NCBI GenBank assembly: GCA_018881555.1
Contig: JACAXG010000121.1
Coordinates: 1,426,984-1,490,983 of the forward strand
Length of the DNA stretch: 64,000 nt
Direction: 5' to 3'
DNA from: Amblyornis subalaris
Lineage: Eukaryota > Chordata > Aves > Passeriformes > Ptilonorhynchidae
In this document: positions 24,439 through 56,945 of the stretch, piece by piece
Position numbering within the stretch: position 1 is the first letter of the stretch
How the letters are laid out: every line of letters starts with the position of its first letter
The notes under the pieces: generated by a model
What the model saw: the letters and a program-made list of their open reading frames with translations, nothing else
Database searches by the model: none
Told to the model about the DNA's origin: nothing
Translations under genes and position numbers: made by a program

Positions 24439-25234
24439 CCAGCAGGTGGACAAGCTGGAAGTGGTCACCTGGGAGGGTGAATTTGAATTAGCTGGTGCTG
24501 TGAGCAGGACTGGCACTGTGCCACCAAAAGAGCCAGCCGAGGGCACAGGTGAGGAAGGAGCTGGGGTCCTGCCCCACCTCTCACACCCACGCCCCAGGGG
24601 CACCAGGCTCTGCCAGGACCTCACCCCACACCGGCCACAGAGGTGAGAGCAGCACATCTCCACGACCCTGAGCATGGGGAGAAGGGAGGGAAGGATTGAT
24701 GTGTGCTGGGTGCCTCCTGCTGCCACCACGGAAACAGCCCTGGGGTGTGTGAAAACTTGCAGACCACCATTTCNGTGAAGAGTTTTTGCATTTGTCTGTC
24801 AGGAAAGTGAAGAGAAACCCAACAGAGAAGTGAAACTGGTATTAGTGAGTGGTATTGCTGTCATCAAGGAATGGCAGAAATGAAACCAGCGGGTTGGCTT
24901 CCTCGTGTTAAAAAAGCTGCCAGGCAAATTGCACTCGAGGGCAAAGAAACAAGGCAGGAAGAGGTGGGTGATACAAGCGCTGAGAGCAGAGGCTACAAAA
25001 GCCAGCATCACCTCACTGGGACAGGGGATTGCTGGGACANGAGCACAGGTAGCTCCAGACAGAAAATGAGGAGAAGGCAAAGCAAGCAAACACGACAGAG
25101 AAGGTCAGATTGCTGAGGGAGAAAGGAGTTCGCTAACAGTGTCCTGCTAGGAGTGATAAAGAGCCTGTGAAGTGGAGAGGATGGAGCAGGCAAGTGTGTG
25201 GAAGCTGTTTTTTGATCACGATGCTGTTTGCTTC

Positions 25235-25760
25235 TGGAGGTGAGGGTCCAGTGTGGCAGCCTGTCCTTAAACACCTCCAGGGACGGGGACTCCAAACCTC
25301 CCTGGGCAGCCCCTTCCAAGGCCTGACCACCCTTCCNGTGAAGAAATTCCTCCTGATGTCCAACCTGAGGACCAACGGCTTGAGGCCATTTCCTCTCACC
25401 CTGTCCCTGGGAGCAGAGCCTGACCCCCCCCGGCTGCACGCTCCTGTCAGGAGTTGTGCAGAGCCAGAAGGTCCCCCCTGAGCCTCCTTTTCTCCAGGCT
25501 GAGCCCCTTTCCCAGCTCCCTCAGCCGCTCCTGGGGCTCCAGACCCTTCCCAGCTCCATTCCCTTCTCTGGACACCTCCAACCCCTCAATGTCCTTCCCA
25601 AAGGGTGAGGGTCCCAAAACTGGACACAGCACNCGANGTGTGGCCTGTCCTTACCTCCCAGGTCCTCTCATCCCCTGGCACAAAGGTGTCAGCTGCTCTG
25701 GGGAGGTTCTGGGACAGACCCCAGCATTCCCCACCAAGTGCAGGGAGGACAAGACCTCCC
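25235..25760 (-). mobile_element. CR1 LINE 3' part, minus sense
   Basis: The plus strand reads as antisense CR1: 'cacctccagggacggggac', then the 'gaagaaattcctcctgatgtcc' block, 'cctccttttctccaggctga', 'ctcaatgtccttccc' and 'ccaaaactggacacagc'. The order is the normal one. The left boundary is near 25,235; the right boundary is uncertain. Confidence 0.85.
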
Positions 25761-28299
25761 CATCCTCCTGGGATCAGGTCTGTGCCCAGCCCCGCTCGGC
25801 ACACAGCTCCCTCTGTGCTTCCCAGGACTTCCATGGCCGTGCCTCAGCAATGCAGCTCCACATCAGCTTTTAAAGGGATTCCCAGGCAGAGTAAATGGTG
25901 TTACCTCATGGAGCACCGAGGTTCACTGGCTGCCTTTCCCTGGAGCCACTGCCCAGCCAGAGATGGCACAGACCGAGGGGGATGAGCATGTTTGGGTAAC
26001 AAATGAAAACTTTCCTGAGGAAACATCGGCAAGCCCCATTTCTTCCTTCCCTTTTTATCAATTCCAGTCTCAGGTCCTGGATTTTTCCCTGCTGTGGGCA
26101 CGTCTTGCCACGNAACTGGTCTTTAAGGACCATGACAAAGGAGCTTCTCTTCAAANTCGATGGCACCAGCACCTTCCACCTCTACACACCAAACCTCTGG
26201 AGCACCGGGCAGAGGGAATTAGGGAATGGCAACACATCCAGCAGTGTAACTTTATACTGGAAGATAAATCACTACTGATCAAGCTGTTCTGCTGGCAATA
26301 CATCCACAAAGCACTGCTCCATATTGATCTCCCTAAGGATTCTGTCCCCTTAATTGTTTAAAGAGAAAACCACATCGAATTATAAATGCAAATACACAAC
26401 CCCAAGCACCCCAAGGCTCTCTGGGCTGTACTTCTCCATTTTCACATCTCCTCATGAAGACATCAGTGGTGCTTAGCATGTAAAGGGAAGGAAATGTCTC
26501 ACAGAGATCGAGGCTGAAAGAGAACCATGAGATCATTCTGCTTTGTGTGGGAGACCTCATCCCTAGACTCCCTTTGAAGGCTTTAAATAGTAGACACCAA
26601 GAGCAAATTTAAATTCAAAGCACTAAGATTAGAAGTCACACACNCTGCCAGCTGCAGCTGATCCTGCAGGGAGACAAAGGCAGCACTCCCGTGTGTCTGG
26701 GAAGGTGGGAGCAGCAGAACGAAGGATGGCTGGAACTGTGCTGCTCTGCACCCCCTCCAGGTCTGTAGGACACCAGGTTGACCATTATCCATCAAGAGAA
26801 CCCAGTCTCAGATCCATGGATATGCAAAAAGCCCGAATTTGTGTAGAAGCACAGCCTGTTTGAGGTGGTCTTCAGCTGGAGCCGACATTTACAGAGACAG
26901 CAGGACTGCTCTGACCCAAGAGCAGTGTTGAACTACACCCAGCTAAACCAGCACCTGCACACTCCTGTGCTGGGGACTCACTCTGCCCATTCCTGCACCA
27001 CAAAATCCTTCTAAAAAAGAGAGCTAAAACGGCTCTGGCATTGCTTCTCCCAGCAGTGGAACAAACTGGGGTGAAGCAGACCAGAATGAGAGTGTTAAAA
27101 CAAGCAGCACAACAAGATTCCCTTCACAGGACACCAAATTAATCCTCATTCTGGTGTTTACACATTTTTTAAACTCTTTCAATTTAACCATCAAAAATAA
27201 GCTCTCAGCAATATAAANTATTGAGTAATCCTCTTTCCCTCTCCTTCCATGCAATGTCTTTACAGGACTGCAAGAGGAAAGCTTAACTCGACTGGTTCAC
27301 AGTTGCTGCTGCTGTTTTTTGGAAAAGCAAGATGTAGAGTTTGGAAGGAGAGNGAATTAAGGGAAGAAGAGCTGCAACACAGCTGGTGACCACTGCCGAG
27401 TTTGTCACAACAGCATGTATATATCCATCTTTTGCTGTTTTTCCACCTGTGAGTGGTTTGCTGCGTTGCCACAGTGCATAAAACCAGCACACAATGATTG
27501 GAGTGCAGGTGATGGCACAAATTGTTACACGTGAGGAACCAGGAGAGGGGACAGAATGACACCTTTTTATCCCTCCCAGCCTTAANTTAAGCACTGCATC
27601 CATGCACAGATGTCTGAATGTGCAGCCCAGGCACTGGAGCAGCATCTCCCCTGCAAGGCACNGGGTGCAGCTCCTGTACCACAGCTCCAAAGAGCAGAGC
27701 CCTGAGTATCTGTAAGGAATTTACTGCTGTGTGTACACTCAAATGAAGAACACTTTCAAAGCCAAAAATCATTACCTGGAATTAGGGAAAACCAAAGCCT
27801 GCCCTGAGCAGTACATTTTTTGTTTTATTACCAAAACCATCTCTATAGGGTGGGAAAGGAGGTAACAAACCAAGTCTTTTATTGTAAAGCAGAACAAATG
27901 CTCATCTTGTACCACTCTTANAAAAAGAAAGGTAATTTTTTGATTAATAACGGTAATTAATANATCTAAATCCAAAAGCCACAAGAGGAAGTTACCAGAA
28001 CTGAGAATTAGATGTGAAGCAGTTAGAAATCAAACCCCAAACACGGCTACACTGTTGANGGTACTTCAACCCAGTATTTCAGTTCAGTAGCTTCTTTGCT
28101 ACCCCAGCTGTAGTGTTTAGATTTCCAAATCACTACAGCAATTTAATAAACAAATTAGTTTCACTGATTTGAAATTAAAGGCTAATTTTACCAGACCCCT
28201 GTAGCAGACAAAAATGTAACAGACACTGTAATAGACAAAATACAGACAACAGTATTTAGAAAGCTGGACACTGGTGACCACACACAGAAATTTAATTTA
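25761..28299. other. Intergenic stretch between the CR1 fragment and the ARFGAP3 3' end
   Basis: No gene or clear repeat was supported. AT content rises toward the ARFGAP3 3' UTR. Confidence 0.45.
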
Positions 28300-29234
28300 A
28301 AAATGAGTTTGTATCAACTGTTTTTATTAGATACCAGCAGTTTACAAATTTGAATTAAGAAAATTACAGAACAGAATTAACTCGAGTTCCTTCTTGGATG
28401 TGAGTTTTTTTTTCTTTAAGGTCATAATAATTTTTACGCAGGATGTCATCAGCANTAAATTCTAGACTGTCTAAAACACAGCCCCACTATTTCCTCATTC
28501 AATCATTGATAATTTATCAAAAATCTAAGATTGTGCTAAACATTTTTAACAAGTATTTAATTAACTATTCTATGAGGCCCTTAGTATATTTCAAGTTTTT
28601 TTCTTCAATTTTGTACACAATACAGATTTTTAGAAAGCACTTAAGGATACTATATTGCAATTTTTTTGTAACTTTCAGAACTAGGCATAAATACATTGTT
28701 CCCATAACAAGATGAAATCCACTATGCAAAATACCATGTTTGACTTCTCCATACTTCACATCTAAGCACACAACCTTCTAGCTGGAACACTGTTTTCAAA
28801 CACTAATTCCCCACCATTTTAATGCACAACAATTTATGACTTCAAGAGCTTCTACTTCCTGGCAAGCACAGGTTTAACTTTAGTGTATATTTTGCTACAA
28901 TCTACTAAATACCACCTCAGCATATGCATTCCTCCTTCTCTTCCCTGCCTCACAGACAGAACCAGTAATAAAACAAAGCTCCCAGCATCTAACAACATTA
29001 TTAAGAAATAAAAGACTGAAAAGGAGGGGGAAAAAAAAAAAGAAAGCATATGCAATGTAACAAGTTGCTGCAAAATTTCTGCTCTGTGAAGATGAACTAG
29101 CACTAAGAAGAGGCTGAGACAGAAATCTGCACTAAGAGAAGAGGTAAAACCATCATCAGTCTTAAGGCAACCTTCATGTGACTCAGCAGAGTGATTACTC
29201 GTGTGCCTGAAGAGGAGTCCTTCTCGAGCTTTAN
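28300..29234 (-). other. ARFGAP3: ARFGAP3 3' UTR (approximate)
   Basis: Runs from the stop at 29,235 to a likely cleavage site near 28,300, about 20-25 nt past an AATAAA on the minus strand at 28,323-28,328. AT-rich and without coding potential. The distal end is inferred from that signal; another AATAAA near 27,820 could give a longer form. Confidence 0.55.
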
Positions 29235-51558
<22,324 letters not shown>

Positions 51559-51854
51559 GGCGCCGGGGCCGGCCGGGAGGGCCGGCAGCGGGACCCGCGG
51601 GGGAGAAGGGCCGGGCTGGCCGCGCCGCCGCGCCGCGCCCGGGACGCTCCGCCCGCCGCGGCCTGCGCGAAGGGGAGGCGCCGCCCCGCCGGCCCGCCCG
51701 GTTGCCGCGGAGACGGAGCGAGGCGGCCCCGGGGGCTGCTGGCGCCGCGGAGTGCGGGGCCGGNGGGGAAAGCCGCACCGAGCACCCGCGCCCTCCGCGG
51801 AGTCACGGAGGCACGGGATCGTTCCTGCTGGGAGAGGCCGCGGAGACCAGCGGG

Positions 51855-52640
51855 TCCAACCTTTGGACGGTCGCCGCCGTGTCAGCCAGAGCAGGGCACT
51901 GAGCGCCACGTTCATCCTTCCAACACCTCCAGGGGCGGTGACTCCAGCGCCTCCCTGGGCAGCCCCTTCCAACCCCTGACCAGCCCTTCCAGGGAGAAAT
52001 TCCATCTTATGTCCGAACTAAACCTCTCCTGGTGCAGCTTAAGACTATGTCCTCTTGTCCTGTCCCTCGTTCCCTGGGAGCAGAGCCCGACCCCCCTGGC
52101 TGCCCCCTCTTGTCAGGAGTTGTGCAGAGCCAGAAGGTCCCCCCGGAGCCTCCTTTTCTCCAGGCTGAGCCCCTTTCCCAGCTCTAACAGCTGCTGCTTC
52201 ACACATGACTGACTCTCCAGCCCCTTCCCCAGCTCTGTTCCCTTCCCTGGACACGCTCCAGCCCTTCAGTGTCCATCTTGCAGTGAGGGTCCCAGAACTG
52301 GACACAGGATTCGAGGTGTGGCCTCACCAGTGCCCAGTACAGGGGACAGTCCCTGCCCTGGTCCTGCTGCCCACACCATTGCTGATCCAGGCCAGGGGCC
52401 ATTGGCCTCTTGCCCACCTGGGCACAGCTGGGCTCATGTTCAGCCACTGTGGACCAGCAGCCCCAGGTCCTTTCCTTCTGAGCACTTTCCAGCCCCTCTG
52501 CCCCAACCTGGAGCCGCAGGGGCTGTTGTGACCCAAGGGCAGGACCCAGCACTTGGTCTTGTTGAACCTCATTGTTGGTCTCAGCCCATTTATCTCGCCT
52601 TTCCAGATCCCACATCACGGGANTGGGAATGTGAATCAGC
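51855..52640 (-). mobile_element. CR1 LINE 3' part next to the ARFGAP3 promoter, minus sense
   Basis: Antisense CR1 reads in order: 'acacctccaggggcggtgac', 'cagcttaagactatgtcctc', 'cctccttttctccaggctga', 'gaactggacacaggattcga', 'catgttcagccactgtggac', and 'gttgaacctcattgttggtc'. About 780 bp of the 3' reverse transcriptase and UTR region remain. Its left end is about 300 bp upstream of the ARFGAP3 ATG. Confidence 0.88.
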
Positions 52641-52991
52641 CCCTTGCCTGGGAGGCAGGTGATAAAGCACGTCCTTGTGCCTGTGACTAGACCTGTTTCT
52701 GCTCCTGGCTCAGCAAGTAGGGTCCAAGCATTCTGTAAAAATTCTAGTTGAAACCATCGTTCCCTCCTCACTGCGAAATATGCAGCCAGGGACATGAGGG
52801 AGCATTGCNAAACCAGCAGAAGAAAAAGACTCCAAGTTTCAATTGCTTTCAAAAGCAGCACGTTCAGTTCATAAATTTGAAANGGTGAAGCCTCTTGTAA
52901 TGAGAACCAGAGTAATAATTCTGTTTAACAGAAAAAANGTTGTAATACGAATTTGTATGTTTCAACTAAGTCATGCACGCTAATATTAAAG

Positions 52992-53490
52992 TAAGACATT
53001 CTCTGTACAAATGNATATTTAAGTACACTACACTTGCTGCCCTTGTCTTCTGCTCACACTTGTTACCTAATGCAGGTCGTGCTGATGTGTTAAGGCAATC
53101 AACACTTAGTCCATTTTTAGTCCATTTTCTGCTCCTAAAACATAAAGAATAGCAAGGAATTGGGAGCCCAAGTGGAATTCCGTGCTCACAGAAAATACAG
53201 TTTCATTCCACATTTAGCTACTATTTGGGTCATTCTAAATTATTGTCTTAGAAAGTGGTTCACATGCAGGAAGAATTCTGAGACCCGCAGGAGGAAAAGC
53301 AGAGCAATGTTAACTCCCTGATCTATGTTTTCTCTATAAGGNTTTTTTTTTTTTAGGGTTTAATCTTCACCATATGACTCACAGTCAACCAAAGTGTTTA
53401 GAAAGCAAGCANGAATTAAATNCAAGTAGTCTATACCTTGCAAAANAGTCTTTCTCTTTGTTTTGGGCATTCTGGTGGATGAGTAAAATC
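52992..53490 (-). pseudogene. ARFGAP3: Broken segmental copy of ARFGAP3 introns with exons 7 and 5
   Basis: Positions 52,992-53,155 match 41,258-41,407 (exon 7 and flanks), and 53,165-53,480 match about 42,070-42,390 (intron 5 and part of exon 5). The segment between, holding exon 6, is missing from the copy. The exon 7 copy (53,067-53,134) keeps both splice sites but is 68 nt instead of 57: an 11-bp duplication shifts the frame and brings in a TAA. The exon 5 copy is degenerate. Because introns are included, this is a DNA duplication rather than a processed pseudogene. It has the same orientation as its source, 11 kb away. Confidence 0.9.
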
Positions 53491-53627
53491 TCTCCACATG
53501 GATACAGGACCATGTCCCCAGCATCCAGCCTTTCCAGTACAATATTCAGGGGTAGCAAGGCTGTTCCTGCAGTNAGCTCCAGCAGGCAGGGCAAGCACTG
53601 GTGAAATAGGATATTATGACAGAATCA

Positions 53628-53752
53628 CAGAATCATTTAGGTTGGAAAAGACCTCTAAGATCAATCAAGTCCAACCTTTGATCCCCAGCTTGCCAACCAG
53701 ACCAGGGCACTGAGTGTCACTGTGGGACGCTTTGATGACCAACCCTGGATAT
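53628..53752 (-). mobile_element. CR1 LINE 3' end, minus sense
   Basis: 'cacagaatcatttaggttgg' followed by 'aaaagacctctaagatcaat' is the antisense CR1 terminus. It lies about 140 bp from the end of the ARFGAP3 pseudocopy. Confidence 0.85.
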
Positions 53753-56700
53753 TCCTTAGCTCTCCTTCAGGGAGTACAAATCCCAAGGAGCTCTGGGTAG
53801 GTTGTTGCTCCCCTGAAGGTGAAACTCNCCATACACATTTATTACATCATGATATTTTCCTCAAGATTTAGGCTTTCATGTTATCTAGAACTGGGAACTG
53901 AGCTCCAAGTCCACCTGAGCAGTTGGGGCTCTCTATCTCTTGGTCCTCCTAAGAATAAAATTAAAGAATTTAAAGAATAAAGAATAAAATTAAGGCACTG
54001 CAGCAGGACAGGGAAAACAGTGGTGCNGGTTTATTGCAATCAAAGTTCTAACAATATTAAAGCACAAAGAGGATTCAAAGCAAATTTCACAAAGGGTTTC
54101 CTACCATAAAAAGTGAATTTAGTAACTTTAGGCATCTGAAGTTCCCTGCCATCACAAACCCCAAGCATTTCCATGCTTATAGTTCTTTAAAATGTGCCTG
54201 AAAACATAAATATTCCACACAGTGTAATAAAAGACAGGAACAGCACCATTTACAAGCTAAATGAACATAAAGAGGAAAACTTATATCATTTTTGCACTTA
54301 TTGCTCAGTGGAGCTGATGCTGGGCTCACCTGCAGAATTAGAAAAATCAGTACCCTGTGGGAATGTAGGTTTTAGATACTTTTCAGCAGAACTCTTTGCA
54401 AATTGCCGCTGTGGGGTAGTGCAGGGCTGGCTGTGCTAAGCAGGGGAAGCAGAGGTAGCGAGCCAGCTGAATTTCCTGCGCCCTCTCCCAGTAACTGCTA
54501 GCAGAGTTTTTCATCCCTAGCTGGCTGTTTATCACATGCATAAAATGGGCTGTGCCATCTTTCAGTTCTTAAAATAAGGGCCCACAGATATTTTTTCCCT
54601 TGTGTTTGCTATACGTAGCTTGTACCCGCTGCAGGCTTGAACAATTTGTGACGAGAATAAAAATCAATAAAATACTTGAAATGCAACAGACCAAAATGAA
54701 AAATGTGTCAGGTGAGGAGGATGTTTGGATACCACTAAACAGGGGGCTAGAGTTCTGCCTATGTTGTTTTCATGTTGTATTTACAGCTGGAGAATGGAAA
54801 TGGACTAAAGTTTAGCTATTTCTCCTATTTCTAGCATAACATAGCATACCAAAAGTATCTACCTCCTCTCTGAGACCTCCAAGAAGTCTTTTGACCAAAG
54901 TAGGAGACATGAAATTTTTCGTATTTTTAGGATGATGAAAAAGGCCAGAAACAATAAAAACCTTTCTTCCTGTCTCTCTCTGTACTCCACAAAGGAACAG
55001 GCTAAGAAGCCAATATCCAGATTGCAATGTAATAAATGGGGGAGCTCCAGGGAAAAGTAAAGGAGCAAAGAACAGAGAAGAAGGACAACTCCCTAATGCC
55101 AGATTTACAGTCACATACAACTTCTTTGATGTCATGTGTAATGTGCATAATGTCATCTATATAACCAGTGACCAGACAACCTGATTTAAACAATTCAGAT
55201 GGCATGGAAAATATATATATACATGCTACTTACCCAGTTGTCTCCCCTGTGCAAATAGTTGCCTTTCAGGTGCTAAGACCTCCATTACAGTCCTACAAAT
55301 ACTAAATATTATTTTTCTTTTGGTCTGGCTGACAGAAGAACAAACACTAGCATGTCAAGTGCTTCACTGAATCCCTTTATTGATTTCTGTGCACTTATTA
55401 TAAAGATGGGGTACATTACCAACAGCAGCAACACAGCTGAAGTACAGATAAGTTTAGATACGAGGAATATTCTAGAAATATTTGCCCTACAGACCCCTCC
55501 TGCTCAGGGTTTGCAAATCACCTGCAGCCTGCCTCAAAGGAGTTATAATGGATAAGATCCAAAAATAATATAAAAACAGGCAGTAAAATGATAATTACAA
55601 ACAAATGCGTTTGAACACCAATTCCAGTGGAGGACTCAGTTTTAACTGGAGCTACAGCATTTGGGAAAAAAAACCCAAACAAATACAAAATTAATTACTG
55701 CCCCAAGCCAGAGACAATATATTGTGAGATGATCTTCTGGACGAGTGGAACGGAATAATTTTATTCAAGCCAATGAGGAGATGAGACTGAGACTTCTCTA
55801 CTAAACCCATGTAATTTCTTGCACCTTCAGTACCCCTTTCATACAAATCCCACTAAAGGCTGTCAGAAGAAGAAAAATCAAGTCCAAATCCAGGCTTTAT
55901 AAAAAAGTTCAGTGCAGCCTTTCACATTCCCTGTTTCATCCATGAGTTTTTGCACTTGTACATGATGCAATCTAAAAGCTTATCTGTATTGCAAATCAAT
56001 GCAGAATCAAGTCAGATGTGAATTAACAGNTTGTCTCCACTTGGTCACTTTTGCTGTCTAAACAAGACCCAAATCCACCTTTTGATGCAGGAGCTTGAGC
56101 CCATGTCTTGGTACACACACTGGTATAATTGGATGGTTGCTGGTGTTGCAGGATTATGAAAATTCCAAATAAAATTAATATGTGTCTTGTCCAGATGTGG
56201 AGAGGTTAGAGGTTTAACAGAGATCTGGGATGAGATAACTGAAGAGAGATCAGAGTGATGGCACAGCTTCATTCCTAAGGGTCTCTTCAGAGGAAATAAT
56301 GTAAAAAACCCCCAAGCATTATGTCCTGTTTTGTTGAAGAAGCAGAACCTTCCTGTGCTGAGTTACCTGGAAATAAAAGAGACAAAAGCTGCTAGAATTA
56401 GAGTATCTCACTGAAGTTCAGCCTGCTGCGAGTGTCCTGGGAGCGAGGAGAGGGCACCTCTGTGCCATGGGGACCGTGGCAGGGCTTGGGATGCCTGGGG
56501 ATGGAGGTGTGGTCGCTCAGCTGTGACCAGCGAGTGCTCAGTGACAGGGACACTGGGTGGGACATGGAGCCATCAGCGTGNCCAGTGAAACGTGTTTTAT
56601 GGCTCTACAAGAAGCAGTAGGAGTGGATGGGAAGGGTTCATCTGGAGGGCCAATCCTAGTCCGAATGAAACAACTGTTATCCCGGCTGCCCGCAAATCCC

Positions 56701-56832
56701 AGACTCACCAACACAGCGTTTGGGCTGGGAGCTTCCTTGCACCTCCTCTGCTAAATGCCGATTCATTTTATGGAAACGTAGCAGGGCTAAGAAGGGCTTA
56801 CCCCGTGTGTGAGCAGGACGGCAGGGTCCCNC
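53753..56832. other. Intergenic stretch downstream of the ITIM gene
   Basis: Searched by eye on the minus strand for lectin-domain exons (WIGL, C-x-W, ICEK-like motifs) that might extend the ITIM protein; none was seen. A minus-strand acceptor (cttttatttccag) near 56,380 precedes a phase-1 frame of about 26 codons ending in a stop, a possible alternative last exon. AATAAA signals occur on the minus strand near 55,760 and 55,376. Confidence 0.4.
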
Positions 56833-56945
56833 TCAGAGGTGGTGACATTTCACCGCCAGCAGGATGACAGTGATGAGCAGAATGACGGCGGAGAAGAGCA
56901 GGGCGAACACAACGTAACACCAGGGTGAGTTCTCCCAGCAGGACA
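56833..56945 (-). CDS. ITIM protein exon 3 (transmembrane and stop)
   Basis: Encodes SCWENSPWC, then a 23-residue hydrophobic run, then KCHHL and TGA. A weak internal donor (GCG|GTGAAA) just before the stop could let a longer isoform read on. Confidence 0.68.

Larger units (their letters stand above)
20651..25234. other. Intergenic stretch without a supported gene
   Basis: Holds a short CR1-like scrap at about 21,285-21,310 (gttggaaggga, minus sense), a CCT microsatellite and a CCAT microsatellite. No splice-consistent coding structure was seen. Confidence 0.45.

Noticed and set aside
24286..24729. Protein with MDGW repeats on the minus strand
   Set aside because: Translation of the CCAT microsatellite.
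54812..55156. Possible lectin or stalk exon downstream of the ITIM membrane exon
   Set aside because: The frame lacks any C-type lectin signature (no paired Cys spacing, no WIGL-like motif) and has no flanking splice sites of note.
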